The notes: generated by a model from the letters alone, not told the origin. Positions 26,888-36,256 are shown, counted from the stretch's first letter. The stretch: 60,675 nucleotides of DNA from Microvirga massiliensis (GCF_001006805.1 NZ_LN811352.1:494954-555628), one strand, 5' to 3'. Translations and numbers: made by a program.

Positions 26888-27182
26888 CACCCCCTCCACA
26901 GCGTTGTTCGAGTCCGGCACAGACGGCACCCATGACCGCGAACGATCGGTTGCTCTTCTGGTTCCAGGACACTCGAAGTGGCTGAAAAGCCATCGCGTGT
27001 CGCCAGGCCGCGGAAGAGACCGTTCGCGCTTTCTCGAGCGAACTCCTGAAGGCTAACGGAAACGCCTCCCGGTGGCTGTATCCTCCGAGCCACAGCACCC
27101 ACATCTCGGGCGCGGGGTGATGACGATCGACGAAGGATCGGGCGTGAGCGCCTCGAACCCGGGACCTACCCGTGCATGAGTG

Positions 27183-27893
27183 TCACTCCGTAGGCTGCTT
27201 GCCGAACTCCGAGATGCCGCCGCGAGAGGCGGACCACTTTGCTGGCTCGTGAAGGAAACTTTCCACTTCGCGGAGCACGCCAGGATCGAAATGGGTGCTC
27301 TCCCTCGCAGCGGCCAGAACGTCCCACCAGGTCGCGAGATGGTGCAGCTGCACGTTGAGTTCCTTCATGAGCTCGCGGCTGTTCGGGAAGATGTCGTAGT
27401 AGAAGAGTACGAAGCAGTGATCGACCTGGGCTCCGGCCTTCCTGAGCGCCTGACAGAAATTCACCTTGCTCCGGCCGTCGGTCGCCAGATCCTCCACGAG
27501 CAGAGTACGGGCATTGGCCACGACATCGCCCTCGATCTGGGCGTTGCGGCCGAACCCCTTCGCCTTCTTGCGGATGTACTGCATCGGCAGGGCAAGCTTG
27601 TCGGCAATCCAGGCCGCAAAGGGAATCCCGGCCGTCTCTCCGCCAGCGATGATGTCGATCGACTCGTAGCCGACGTCCCGAACGATCGTCGTCGCGGAGA
27701 AATCCATCAGCGCGGAACGCAGCCTTGGATACGAGATGATCTTCCGGCAATCGACGTAGACGGGGCTGGCCCAGCCGGAAGTGAAGATGAAGGGCTGGTC
27801 GGCGTTGAAATGCACCGCCTGGATTTCGAGGAGCATGCGCGCGGTCTGACGGGCAATGGCATCCCGGTCCGTAGGAAGGCTGAACGTGCTCAT
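27183..27893 (-). CDS. pyrE: Orotate phosphoribosyltransferase
   Basis: A 236-residue cytosolic enzyme that joins orotate and PRPP to make OMP (reversible). Seen: [18 protein letters not shown] near residue 37, the catalytic-loop region [17 protein letters not shown] and the PRPP loop [13 protein letters not shown] at about residue 130. ATG 27893 follows AAGAGGAAAATTC. It is the last gene of the TRAP-pyr operon, 104 nt after pyrC. In this setting it would feed imported orotate into UMP synthesis. Confidence 0.9.
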   Translation of the reverse strand: MSTFSLPTDRDAIARQTARMLLEIQAVHFNADQPFIFTSGWASPVYVDCRKIISYPRLRSALMDFSATTIVRDVGYESIDIIAGGETAGIPFAAWIADKLALPMQYIRKKAKGFGRNAQIEGDVVANARTLLVEDLATDGRSKVNFCQALRKAGAQVDHCFVLFYYDIFPNSRELMKELNVQLHHLATWWDVLAAARESTHFDPGVLREVESFLHEPAKWSASRGGISEFGKQPTE

Positions 27894-27997
27894 GAATTTT
27901 CCTCTTCGTGCTCAGGCCATCAGGGGCCGCGCACACCAAAGCGCCGCCGGACCCGATCCGACGGCGTTCGAAGTCTCACTTTGGCGCGACCGGGCGC

Positions 27998-29041
27998 TTA
28001 TGCGCCCCTGGCCTGGGCCCAGTCAACCATCTCGCCGTCGAACAGGGGGACGATCTCCCCCTCGGATTCGACCCTCACGCGCTCGGCGAGGAAAGTCGAG
28101 GCCTCGACGAAGGTTACTTTCTCCTCGTTCGGAGGCAAACCGTAGAAGGCCGGACCGTTGAGCGAGGCAAAAGCCTCGAACCGGTCGAGCGCGCCCTCCT
28201 CCGCAAAGACCTTCAGATAAGCCTGGAGGGCTACGGGCGCACTGAACACTCCCGCGCATCCACAGGCGGCCTCCTTGAGGTGCTGGAGGTGCGGCGCCGT
28301 GTCGGTCCCCAGAAAGAAGCTCGCCTCCCCGCTGGTCGCTGCAGCACGCAATGCGAGACGATGCTCCTCCCGTTTCAGGACCGGAAGGCAATACATGTGC
28401 GGGCGAAGCCCACCCTGGAAGATGGCATTCCGGTTATAGAGCAGGTGCTGCGGCGTGATCGTTGCTCCCATCCGGCCGCGATAGGATCGCACGACCTGCA
28501 CGCCCTGCTTTGTCGTGATGTGCTCCATGACGACCTTGAGGCCCGGGAACCGTTCCATGACCGGGATCAGGACCTCGTCGATGAAGCCCTTCTCGCGATC
28601 GAAGATATCGACCTCGGCGCGGGTGATCTCACCATGTGTCAGCAAAGGAATCCCATGCTCGGCCATGGCCTCGAGCACGGGGTAGATCTTCTCGATCGCG
28701 GTTACGCCGTGCTGGGAATTCGTCGTCGCATGGGCGGGATAGAGCTTCGCCGCCGTGAAGACCCCGCCTGCATGGCCCCTTACGAGATCGGACGGATCGG
28801 TATCGTCCGTGAGGTAGCAGGTCATCAAGGGCGTGAAGGCCACACCTGTCGGCACCGCGCTCATGATCCTGTCACGGTATGACGCAGCCGTGGCGGCATT
28901 CGTGACGGGGGGCGTCAGGTTGGGCATGACGATGGCGCGCCCGAACACCCGCGCCGTGAAAGGCACGACCTGCTGCAGCACCGCGCCGTCCCGAAAATGA
29001 ACGTGCCAGTCGTCCGGCCGGCGGATGGTAATCGATCGCAT
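27998..29041 (-). CDS. pyrC: Dihydroorotase (E. coli PyrC type)
   Basis: A 347-residue zinc amidohydrolase that interconverts dihydroorotate and N-carbamoyl-L-aspartate. Metal and catalytic residues are present: HVHFRDG (H13, H15), the carboxylated Lys in KLYPAHATTNS near residue 99, HGE, EHIT and the catalytic Asp in LGTDTAPH. Length equals the E. coli class. ATG 29041 comes one base after the stop of the amidohydrolase gene, so the two are coupled. In a catabolic operon it would run toward carbamoylaspartate. Confidence 0.93.
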   Translation of the reverse strand: MRSITIRRPDDWHVHFRDGAVLQQVVPFTARVFGRAIVMPNLTPPVTNAATAASYRDRIMSAVPTGVAFTPLMTCYLTDDTDPSDLVRGHAGGVFTAAKLYPAHATTNSQHGVTAIEKIYPVLEAMAEHGIPLLTHGEITRAEVDIFDREKGFIDEVLIPVMERFPGLKVVMEHITTKQGVQVVRSYRGRMGATITPQHLLYNRNAIFQGGLRPHMYCLPVLKREEHRLALRAAATSGEASFFLGTDTAPHLQHLKEAACGCAGVFSAPVALQAYLKVFAEEGALDRFEAFASLNGPAFYGLPPNEEKVTFVEASTFLAERVRVESEGEIVPLFDGEMVDWAQARGA

Positions 29042-29042
29042 A

Positions 29043-30326
29043 TTACAGTTCCTCGGATACGACGGCGTACATGAGTTCGACTCCCTTCATGAAGTCGTCG
29101 ATCTCCATCGCTTCGGCGGGATTGTGAGAGCCGTTGGCGTTGCGGACGAAGATCATGCCTGAGCGCACTCCCTCGTTGGCGAAGACCGCCGCATCGTGCC
29201 CGGCCCCGCTCGGCACCAACTCGGCCGGCGCTCCGACGCGGGCTGCCGCGTTCACGAGGCGGCGGATCATGCCCTCGTCCATGCGCGCCGGCTCCGTGTA
29301 GACGCGGTGGTCGAACTCGAAAGTGACCCCGCGCTGGGCCGCGACGGCGCGGCACTCGGACCGGAACAGCTCGTAGAATGCTTCCAGCGTGTCGTGGCTC
29401 TGGCTGCGCACCTCGAAGCTGAAATCAACCTCGCCCGGAATGCGGCTGAGGGCATGCTCTTCGGGATGGGTGCCGACGATGCCGGTCGTGACCACGAGAT
29501 CGAGGCCCCGCTCGAGCAGCACGCGCCAATGCTCGTCAAGGCGCATGATCAGGTCGGAGAGGGCGAAGACCGCATCCTTGCGCAACCACCGCGGAATGGC
29601 GCCTGAATGTCCCGCTTCGCCTCGGCACGTAATCTTCCGATGCCGAATGTTCCCTCGAATTCCCGTCACGATCGCCGTCGCGAGGTTGCGGGCGACCATG
29701 ACCGGCCCCTGCTCGATATGCAGTTCGAGATATCCTGAGGCCGCGGCAGGATCGAAGAGGCGCTCGCGGGCTGCGATTCGCTCTACCGGGATCCCGGTGC
29801 TCTCCATCGCGGCCCGGAGCGTCCGTCCCTTGCCTCGGCACTTCGCGTCCAGATCTTCCGCGCTCAACAGTCCGAACAGGGCGCGCGATCCGATATTCGC
29901 CCGACCATAGAAGGCGCTTTCCTCCGCCCGGAGGCAGATCCCGCGCACCGGAGTCGGCGGGCGGAGCCCTTCCCGACGGAGGCGGATCAGACAGAGGAGA
30001 GCCGCGATGATGCCGGCCGCCCCGTCGAAATTGCCTCCCTGCGGCACGGAATCGGCATGCGACCCCAGATAGAGAGCCGACTTCGAGCCATCATCGCCCG
30101 GCAGGGATATGATGAGGTTGGCGACGGTATCGAACGACGTATGCAGGCCGTGTGCCTCGGCCGTCGCACGAAACAGCTCGATCGCGTAGTTCTCGCCTTC
30201 GGCAAAACACTCCCGGGTGATCCCGACACCATCACTGGTCGCCTGGGCGAGGTCGTTGAAGAGCTGGACGGCAATCTCCCGCAGGCTCTGCTGATCCTCC
30301 ACGACCCGCGCCAACGCCACCGTCAT
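29043..30326 (-). CDS. M20-family N-carbamoyl-amino-acid amidohydrolase (candidate ureidosuccinase)
   Basis: A 427-residue dimetal peptidase-like hydrolase of the allantoate / N-carbamoyl-L-amino-acid amidohydrolase group. Metal site: GSHADSVPQGGNFDGAAG, LRAEESAFYGRANIGS; dimer-domain marker ELHIEQGPVM; substrate loop RGNIRHRKITCRGEAGHSG; C-terminal PSGAGHDAAV with a metal His. ATG 30326 overlaps the pyrD stop (ATGA). Family members remove the carbamoyl group of ureido acids. Between dihydroorotate dehydrogenase and dihydroorotase genes, the likely substrate is N-carbamoyl-L-aspartate, giving aspartate, CO2 and ammonia (EC 3.5.1.7). That assignment is inference. Confidence 0.82.
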   Translation of the reverse strand: MTVALARVVEDQQSLREIAVQLFNDLAQATSDGVGITRECFAEGENYAIELFRATAEAHGLHTSFDTVANLIISLPGDDGSKSALYLGSHADSVPQGGNFDGAAGIIAALLCLIRLRREGLRPPTPVRGICLRAEESAFYGRANIGSRALFGLLSAEDLDAKCRGKGRTLRAAMESTGIPVERIAARERLFDPAAASGYLELHIEQGPVMVARNLATAIVTGIRGNIRHRKITCRGEAGHSGAIPRWLRKDAVFALSDLIMRLDEHWRVLLERGLDLVVTTGIVGTHPEEHALSRIPGEVDFSFEVRSQSHDTLEAFYELFRSECRAVAAQRGVTFEFDHRVYTEPARMDEGMIRRLVNAAARVGAPAELVPSGAGHDAAVFANEGVRSGMIFVRNANGSHNPAEAMEIDDFMKGVELMYAVVSEEL

Positions 30327-31261
30327 GGCACCACCTCCAGTTCGTCGACGATCATGTTGGTGTCGACCATCGCTCCTGTGAGATCCGCCACACGGGCAAT
30401 GCCTTTGCGATCGCAATACGCCGCGAGCCCGTCGATCACATCGACCATCGCCTTCGGGCGAAGGAAGGTTGCCGTGCCGACCTGCACGGCGGTCGCACCG
30501 GCCAGCAGGTATTCCACGGCATCATGCGCCGTCGAAATGCCACCACACCCGATAACGGGGATATTGACGGCTCTGGCACATTGATACGTCATGCGGACCA
30601 CGATCGGTTTCACGGCCGAGCCGGAAAGGCCGCCCATGATGTTGCCGAGCCTCGGCCGGAACGTCTCCACGTCGATCGACATCGCGAGGATCGTGTTGGC
30701 GACGACAAGAGCATCGGCGCCTGCGCTCTCGGCGGCCCGGGCAATGGCAGCGATATCGCTCGTATTCGGCGTCAGCTTGACCCATAGCGGCAGCTTCGTG
30801 GCCCGCCGCAACCTGCGCACCACTGTTTCCGTCGACCGGACATTCATCGCGAAGGCCTTGCCGTCCTCCTCGATATTCGGGCACGAGATATTCGCCTCGA
30901 TCGCGTCCACGCCCGGATGATCGACCTGCTCGGCAAGGTCGGCGAACGAGGCGGCAGTCGGAGCGGAGATGCTCACGACGAGTGGAGGCCTGAACCGCGT
31001 GTAGAACGGCAGCATCTTCTCGATGAAATGATCGCTGCCCTTCGATGGAATACCGATCGAGTTCAGCATCCCACCCTCGACCTCTGCGACCCGGGGCGTC
31101 GGATTTCCGCCTCGAAGCTCGGCTGTGATTGTCTTGGTGACCATGGCGCCGAGCCGGTCGAAAGGCACGATCGGCGCAAGGCCGTCCGCGAAGGTGCCGG
31201 AGGCCGGCATCACCGGGTTGGCCAGGGTGAGTCCCCCGATCCTGACGCTCAGATCCGCCAT
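30323..31261 (-). CDS. pyrD: Dihydroorotate dehydrogenase, catalytic subunit (class 1B)
   Basis: A 312-residue FMN TIM barrel. Class 1 is shown by the active-site Cys in ANISCPNI (class 2 has Ser), GGMLNSIGIPSKG and VIGCGGISTAHDAVEYLLAGATAVQVGTA in the phosphate-binding end. The adjacent pyrK gene makes it the NAD-linked 1B type. Such enzymes can reduce orotate with NADH or oxidise dihydroorotate. ATG 31261 is the first start and begins the conserved ADLSVRIGGL. The gene is 85 nt after pyrK. Confidence 0.9.
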   Translation of the reverse strand: MADLSVRIGGLTLANPVMPASGTFADGLAPIVPFDRLGAMVTKTITAELRGGNPTPRVAEVEGGMLNSIGIPSKGSDHFIEKMLPFYTRFRPPLVVSISAPTAASFADLAEQVDHPGVDAIEANISCPNIEEDGKAFAMNVRSTETVVRRLRRATKLPLWVKLTPNTSDIAAIARAAESAGADALVVANTILAMSIDVETFRPRLGNIMGGLSGSAVKPIVVRMTYQCARAVNIPVIGCGGISTAHDAVEYLLAGATAVQVGTATFLRPKAMVDVIDGLAAYCDRKGIARVADLTGAMVDTNMIVDELEVVP

Positions 31262-31346
31262 GACAGAAGCTCCTGACGATCGACAACTCCGGAGCGTACC
31301 GCGAAAGGAGCCGCCTGCGGGGGCAATCCGGTCGTGCCGCCCGCAC

Positions 31347-32192
31347 CTACCATGACAGAGGCTCCTGGAGATCGAAAACGGGGCCCTCCCAGCAAACCCT
31401 CCGGCTCACGGTGGCATTCCCGGATTTGAAGGTGCGCACGCAGCAGAAGCACATGCCGAGGCCACAGGCCATCTGCTGCTCCATGGCGACCTGCCCGGGA
31501 ATACCGAGCTCCCGTCCGAGCCGCTGCATGAGCAGCATAAGCCGATTGGAGCCACAGGTGAAAAATGCATCCGCTCGGCCGTCTTCGGCAAGCCTGCGCA
31601 GCATCGCCTCGACGTTGGCTGGCGCGCTCGTTCCGTCGCTGTCGAGGACGACCTCGACCTGCGCGCCGGAATCCCTGAACCGCTCGACGGACATCACCCG
31701 GGCCGGGTTACGAGCGCTGAGGACCGCCGTCACGGTCACGCCACGCGAAGCTGCCGTCTCCGCCAGCGGGGCGAGTGTGGCCAGACCGACGCCGCGTCCC
31801 AGGACCACGATGTTCCTCCAGTCCTCCGCGAGCCTGAAGCCGATGCCGAGAGGACCGAGAATGCGAACGTCCTGCCCGGTCACGAGAGTCGCCAGACCGC
31901 GGGTCCCGGCCCCGGTCACCTTGTAGAGAAACTCGACCGTCCCGCTCTGCGGGTCGGCCTTGTAGGTGCTCATCGGGCGACGGAAGAAAGGCTTGTCGCT
32001 CTCGGTCGAAGGGCATTCGATGTTGAAGAACTGCCCTGCGAGGGAACGTGGAGCCGGATCCGGAGCGTCGAGGATCAGGTGCTTGTACTCGCTGTTCACC
32101 CATTCGTGGGAGAGAACCCGCGCCACCACGTCGTCCGCATTTCTCTCGAGTGCGGACGGGACCTGGATGCAGGTATCGAGAAGAGCTTCCAT
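31347..32192 (-). CDS. pyrK: Dihydroorotate dehydrogenase, electron-transfer subunit
   Basis: A 281-residue ferredoxin-reductase-like flavoprotein. FAD part with FFRRPMSTYKAD; NAD part with VVLGRGVGLATLAPLAE and ADAFFTCGSNRLML. C-terminal [2Fe-2S] ligands are C243, C248, C251 and C267 (CX4CX2CX15C). It connects NAD(H) to the FMN of PyrD. The N-terminal ~20 residues are longer than in Gram-positive PyrK. It starts 13 nt after the TRAP permease stop. Confidence 0.88.
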   Translation of the reverse strand: MEALLDTCIQVPSALERNADDVVARVLSHEWVNSEYKHLILDAPDPAPRSLAGQFFNIECPSTESDKPFFRRPMSTYKADPQSGTVEFLYKVTGAGTRGLATLVTGQDVRILGPLGIGFRLAEDWRNIVVLGRGVGLATLAPLAETAASRGVTVTAVLSARNPARVMSVERFRDSGAQVEVVLDSDGTSAPANVEAMLRRLAEDGRADAFFTCGSNRLMLLMQRLGRELGIPGQVAMEQQMACGLGMCFCCVRTFKSGNATVSRRVCWEGPVFDLQEPLSW

Positions 32193-32205
32193 GGCGATAA
32201 CCGGC

Positions 32206-33495
32206 TCAGCGAATGAGGCCGAGGATGGCGGTCGAAATCTGCGGCACGTAGGTGATCAGAAGAAGGACGGCGATATTGGTCGCAATGAACGGCCAGATGC
32301 CTCCGATGATCACCTCGACGGGCCGCTTGAGGGTCGACGACGCCACGAACAGATCGAGCCCGAATGGCGGCGTGATCATCCCGATGCAGATATTGAGGCA
32401 GACGACGAGGCCGAAATGCACGGGGTCGATACCGAGCGACATCGCGACGGGAAAGAATGTCGGGACGAGAACGAGCAGGATCGAGTTCGGATCGATGAAC
32501 ATGCCCGCGATCAGAAGGATCACGTTCACAAGCAGGAGGAACGTGATCCAGTTCACGTTCCACTGGGTAAAGAGCTGTGTGAAATAGCTGGGTACCTGCG
32601 CGAGCGTGATGAAATAGGACAGAAGCGATCCCATCGCGAGGAGAATGAAGATCACGACGACCGTGATTGCGGAGCTCTCGGCAACCTCCATCAAGGCTCT
32701 CAGGCCGAAGGAGCGATAGATCAGGACTTCGACGAAGAGAGCGTAGACTACGGCAACGGCGGCAGCCTCGGTTGCCGTGAACACTCCGCTGTAGATTCCG
32801 CCGAGAATGACAACCGGCAGGCCAAGTGCAACCAGGCCATCCCGCAGGGCCAGCAAACGCTCGCTTCGGCTCGCCTTGGGTGAAGCTCCGGCGCCACTGC
32901 GCACCGTAACCACCTGCACCAGGATCATGAATCCGATGCCGAGCACGATCCCGACCACGAGCCCTGCTGCAAACAGGTCCGCAATCGACGTTCCGGTGAG
33001 CCAGCCATAGATGATCAGAGTGATGCTCGGCGGGATCAGGAGGGCGCACTCGGCGCTCGAGGCGATCAGGCCAAGCGAGAATTTTTCCGAATACCGGGCT
33101 CGCACGAGTTCCGGATGAAGGAGACGGCCAAGGGCGGCGACGGTTGCGGGGGCAGAACCGCAGACCGAACCGAAGGCCATGCAGGACACAACCGTCGTAT
33201 GGCCGATCCCGCCGCGCAGGTGCCCCAGGTTGGTCTTCACGAGATCCGTGAGGCGCTTGGCGATCGTGCCGCGCGCCATGATGTCGGCAGCGAATACGAA
33301 GAACGGGATTGCGAGCAGCGTCGAGACGTTCACGCCGCTCAGCAGCTTCTGGGCAATGACGATGGGCGGAATTGTCGGGTAGAACAGGAGCCAGGCCAGG
33401 ATGCTGGGCACACCCATGACGAGGAACATCTCGAAGCCGCAGACCAGCAGAACGGCGGCGAGAAGGCAAAGGAAAAGCACGGTCACCGACGCCAC
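32206..33495 (-). CDS. TRAP transporter large permease (DctM type)
   Basis: A 429-residue protein with about 12 membrane helices of the TRAP large-subunit family. Family marks: GVPSILAWLLFYPTIPP, AIPFFVFAADIMARG, SAPATVAALGRLLHPELV, SSAECALLIPPSI and GMITPPFGLDLFVASST. It imports a carboxylate with Na+ together with DctQ and the binding protein. GTG 33495 begins ASVTVLFLCLLAAVLLV. The pyrK gene follows after 13 nt, tying transport to pyrimidine-precursor metabolism. Confidence 0.9.
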   Translation of the reverse strand: MASVTVLFLCLLAAVLLVCGFEMFLVMGVPSILAWLLFYPTIPPIVIAQKLLSGVNVSTLLAIPFFVFAADIMARGTIAKRLTDLVKTNLGHLRGGIGHTTVVSCMAFGSVCGSAPATVAALGRLLHPELVRARYSEKFSLGLIASSAECALLIPPSITLIIYGWLTGTSIADLFAAGLVVGIVLGIGFMILVQVVTVRSGAGASPKASRSERLLALRDGLVALGLPVVILGGIYSGVFTATEAAAVAVVYALFVEVLIYRSFGLRALMEVAESSAITVVVIFILLAMGSLLSYFITLAQVPSYFTQLFTQWNVNWITFLLLVNVILLIAGMFIDPNSILLVLVPTFFPVAMSLGIDPVHFGLVVCLNICIGMITPPFGLDLFVASSTLKRPVEVIIGGIWPFIATNIAVLLLITYVPQISTAILGLIR

Positions 33496-33643
33496 CCGGA
33501 TGCGAATGGGACCAGAATCCGGACATTGCCCGGCGCTTCAGTAGCTTTGCATTGGGGTGTTGATGATCTCGACATGAGCAGTTCGATTGAGAGCCGCGAG
33601 CCGAACCCGGAATTTCGCCGGTCGGATCCTGGGTGCCGCAGCA

Positions 33644-34153
33644 CTAATGTTCGGAGACGACGTCGCGGACCTGAAAGCGATCCTGAGCACCCACGAGCTC
33701 GAGCAGATACCGCAACGCGAGAAGAGCAAAACCGATCGGAAGCGGCGCATAGAGGGCGAGCATGGAAATATCCAGCGTCGGGCTGATCTGTCCGCTGTTG
33801 TAAATGAAGACGGCAAGGTCGAAGCTGATCTTCGTCAAGAAGGCACAGACGAGGAGCCCCGTCACGTTGATCGCCGCGTGAACGAATCGGGCCGCTCCGG
33901 CGCCCAGCTTGTCGAGAATAGCGGTCATTGCGATATGCCGCCGACGCTCGAGCGCAAGCCCGAGACCGATGAACACCAGCCAAGCGAGCGCAAAGAGGGT
34001 CGCCTCCTCGATCCATGCCAGATCCGATGCGTGGCTCGGGCTGATCTCCCGCACGGCGACATTGGTGAAGAACAAGAGCGACATGACCAGCATCACGATG
34101 GCCAGCAGCGCCCGCTCGGCTGCCCGAATGATCCTCATCACGATATCAAGCAT
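33644..34153 (-). CDS. TRAP transporter small permease (DctQ type)
   Basis: A 169-residue, four-helix membrane protein. Family features: MRIIRAAERALLAIVMLVMSLLFF at the start, WIEEATLFALAWLVFIGLGLAL with the conserved Glu pair, and RRRHIAMTAILDKL. ATG 34153 starts MLDIVMRI; earlier starts in the frame add non-family residues. It lies 77 nt after the binding-protein gene. Confidence 0.85.
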   Translation of the reverse strand: MLDIVMRIIRAAERALLAIVMLVMSLLFFTNVAVREISPSHASDLAWIEEATLFALAWLVFIGLGLALERRRHIAMTAILDKLGAGAARFVHAAINVTGLLVCAFLTKISFDLAVFIYNSGQISPTLDISMLALYAPLPIGFALLALRYLLELVGAQDRFQVRDVVSEH

Positions 34154-34230
34154 GGCACAGGCCCCCTGCAACGATCGGAGCGGAGGGCGTGTCATCCCAT
34201 CGAGGATGACACGCTCCACCATGTCCGGCC

Positions 34231-35262
34231 CTACGCGCCGATGCGCTTGAGCTCGGACTTGTACAGGTCGAGAACCTTCTTGCCCTCTGCGCCGGCACGC
34301 TGCAGATAGGCGGCTTCTGCCGACGGGCCCATTTTTTCACGCCAAGCCTCGCGCTCGGCATCGGTCAGGGTGCGCAGCTCGACTTTGCCGGCGGCCTTGA
34401 TCTGCTCCAGAGCCTTGCTCATCGCCTCCTGCTTCATGGCTTCGACTTCGGGGCGGACCTGAATGAACGCATCGGTAATGACCTTCCGATGCCCCTCCGG
34501 GAGAGCGTTCCACCAGGCAGGATTGAAGAGGACCACGTCCTCCATGGCGCCGTGGTTCGAGACGACGAGGTTCTTCTGCACCTCGTGGAACTTCATCGTC
34601 GTGATCGTGTCGAGAGGATTTTCCTGGCCATCGATCACGCCCGTCTGAAGGGCGGTATAGAGTTCCCCGAACGGAATGACGAGCGCGCTCGCACCCACGG
34701 CGCTGAACTGATCGATCAGGATCTTCGAGTCCATCACACGGAACTTCTGACCCTGGAAGCTCTCGATCGACGTCAGATCCTTATTGGACGTGATGCTCTT
34801 GCGACCGTTCGGCCAGAGAGCGATCGCGACGAGGCCCCGCGACTTGAAGGAGTCGAGAATGGCCTGCCCGAAGGCGCCGGTGCGCAGTTCGTTCGCTTTT
34901 GCGGCGCTGTCCGGAAGCAGGAAGGGTATGTCAAAGACGGACACGACGGGATTGAAGCCGCCGAGGAACGCCGCCGGCATCACGGTGCATTCCATCGCGC
35001 CGAACTGCGTTCCCTCGATCATCTGGCGGGCGGGACCGAGCTGCGAGTTCGGAAAAAGCTGAAACTCGACCTCGCCTTTCGTGCCCTCTCGAACGATCGC
35101 CGCGACCTTCTCGAGGCCTCTATGACGGGGCTGCGTCGGGCTTTCGAGATGTCCGATCTTGGCAGTGTATTTGGCCGCTCCCTGGGCAAAAGGACTGCCC
35201 GGGATCATGGTCGCGGCGGCCAAGCCGCCAGCAACCTTGAGGAATATTCGACGGGACGTCAT
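34231..35262 (-). CDS. TRAP transporter substrate-binding protein (DctP type)
   Basis: A 343-residue periplasmic protein with a twin-Arg-like signal (TSRRIFLKVAGGLAAATM). Mature DctP features: GTKGEVEFQLFPNSQLG, the ligand-pairing Arg region in GQKFRVMDSK, GASALVIPFGELYTALQTGVIDGQENPL and the conserved Trp/Asn around FNPAWWNALPEG. It should bind an organic carboxylate; orotate, dihydroorotate or carbamoylaspartate is proposed from the operon content. It is the first gene of the operon, behind a palindromic operator. Confidence 0.88.
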   Translation of the reverse strand: MTSRRIFLKVAGGLAAATMIPGSPFAQGAAKYTAKIGHLESPTQPRHRGLEKVAAIVREGTKGEVEFQLFPNSQLGPARQMIEGTQFGAMECTVMPAAFLGGFNPVVSVFDIPFLLPDSAAKANELRTGAFGQAILDSFKSRGLVAIALWPNGRKSITSNKDLTSIESFQGQKFRVMDSKILIDQFSAVGASALVIPFGELYTALQTGVIDGQENPLDTITTMKFHEVQKNLVVSNHGAMEDVVLFNPAWWNALPEGHRKVITDAFIQVRPEVEAMKQEAMSKALEQIKAAGKVELRTLTDAEREAWREKMGPSAEAAYLQRAGAEGKKVLDLYKSELKRIGA

Positions 35263-35286
35263 GGCACTGGAACTCCGGCGGCGGAA

Positions 35287-35304
35287 AGTCTCAATTTTGA
35301 GACT
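35287..35304. promoter_or_regulatory. Palindromic operator upstream of the TRAP-pyr operon
   Basis: AGTCTCAATTTTGAGACT, perfect 8-bp arms with a TT spacer. It overlaps the predicted -10 region of the operon promoter. The 16-bp core GTCTCAATTTTGAGAC differs at two positions from 36257-36272 before the XRE gene. Confidence 0.7.
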
Positions 35305-35330
35305 GTTCCAAAACGGTTATTGGTTGTCAA
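35302..35330 (-). promoter_or_regulatory. Predicted sigma-70-type promoter of the TRAP-pyr operon
   Basis: On the minus strand TTGACA (35330-35325), a 17-nt spacer, then AACAGT (35307-35302). The -35 is perfect, the -10 weak, as expected for a controlled promoter. The palindrome would block polymerase here. Confidence 0.45.
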
Positions 35331-35347
35331 CGCTACTGTCCAAGTGG

Positions 35348-36232
35348 CTAGGTCGGCGTACGAGCGAGAATGGATCTCAGAATATCCGCCGCATGCTGGC
35401 CCTTGTGAGCACGCTCCCATTGGCGCGAAATCGTTTCCTTGAAAAGCCTCACGGCCTCTGACGCTGACGTGACCATTGCGATTCCGGCCGAGATGTTCGG
35501 CTGGTCGCCCAGGCGGTATGGGCTCAGGGTGACCGATGTGCCCTGGTCTCGCTCGAATACCTGGAAGGTCTGGCTCGGCGGGGCTTCCTCGACCACACCG
35601 ATCTGAACCCCGATCGGCTGGCGCTCCACAAGGTCAGCCAGACGCTCCACCTCCTGGCGAGCGGCTCGCCGCCGCTCCTTCACCTCCTGTAGCGACAGGT
35701 CGAAACGGCTGATCAACCCGATGCGCAGAAAGCGCTCGATGTCGCTTGCCCCGACAACGCTCACGACAGGGATCTTCCGGCGCGCGGCAGAGGCACGGCG
35801 TTCCCGCAGGATCCCCAGGACGGCTTCGATGTGCTCGATCGCCGCACCTCTCTGCTCGTGGTCCTCCGGTGCCGCTTCCAGAAGCATCCTCTTGAGATGC
35901 CCCATGTAATCCTCCGACAGGAGGAGAAACGAAATCGGCGAGAAATTGCCGAGAACATGAAAGGATTGTTCCTCGAGCTGCCGCATGCGCTCGAAGAATG
36001 AAACTGCGTTGCTGTAATACTCGACGCCTACCCCGAGGAGGGATGGCAGAGAGACGTCAAGCAGTTCCGAAAGCCTCTCGAGCGTCTCGATCTTTACGAG
36101 CTCCCCCTTCTCGAGGCGATAAACCGCTGCCCGAGATACGCCGATCGTCTCTGCGATCTGGCCTGCCGTGAGGCCCCTACCCAGGCGGTGCGCCCTCAGG
36201 CGCTGGCCGATCTCCTCAAACTGGATACCCAT
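35348..36232 (-). CDS. XRE-family transcriptional regulator of the TRAP-pyr operon
   Basis: A 294-residue protein. N-terminal HTH: IGQRLRAHRLGRGLTAGQIAETIGVSRAAVYRLEKGELVKIETLERLSELLDVS, residues 8-61 in parts. The remaining ~220 residues form a helical ligand domain with no family I can name (FFERMRQLEEQSFHVLGN; YRLGDQPNISAGIAMVTSASEAV). Its gene directly precedes dctP on the same strand with an 85-nt gap, and both carry the same operator, so it most likely controls itself and the operon. The effector may be orotate or a product. Confidence 0.85.
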   Translation of the reverse strand: MGIQFEEIGQRLRAHRLGRGLTAGQIAETIGVSRAAVYRLEKGELVKIETLERLSELLDVSLPSLLGVGVEYYSNAVSFFERMRQLEEQSFHVLGNFSPISFLLLSEDYMGHLKRMLLEAAPEDHEQRGAAIEHIEAVLGILRERRASAARRKIPVVSVVGASDIERFLRIGLISRFDLSLQEVKERRRAARQEVERLADLVERQPIGVQIGVVEEAPPSQTFQVFERDQGTSVTLSPYRLGDQPNISAGIAMVTSASEAVRLFKETISRQWERAHKGQHAADILRSILARTPT

Positions 36233-36256
36233 TCCAACTGAAAACCCCTGCCGTCA

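Noticed and set aside
27183..31261. The pyr genes as an ordinary biosynthetic cluster
   Set aside because: A TRAP transporter, an M20 carbamoyl hydrolase and a dedicated regulator would have no place in plain de novo synthesis, and carA, carB and pyrB are absent; kept only as the alternative to test.
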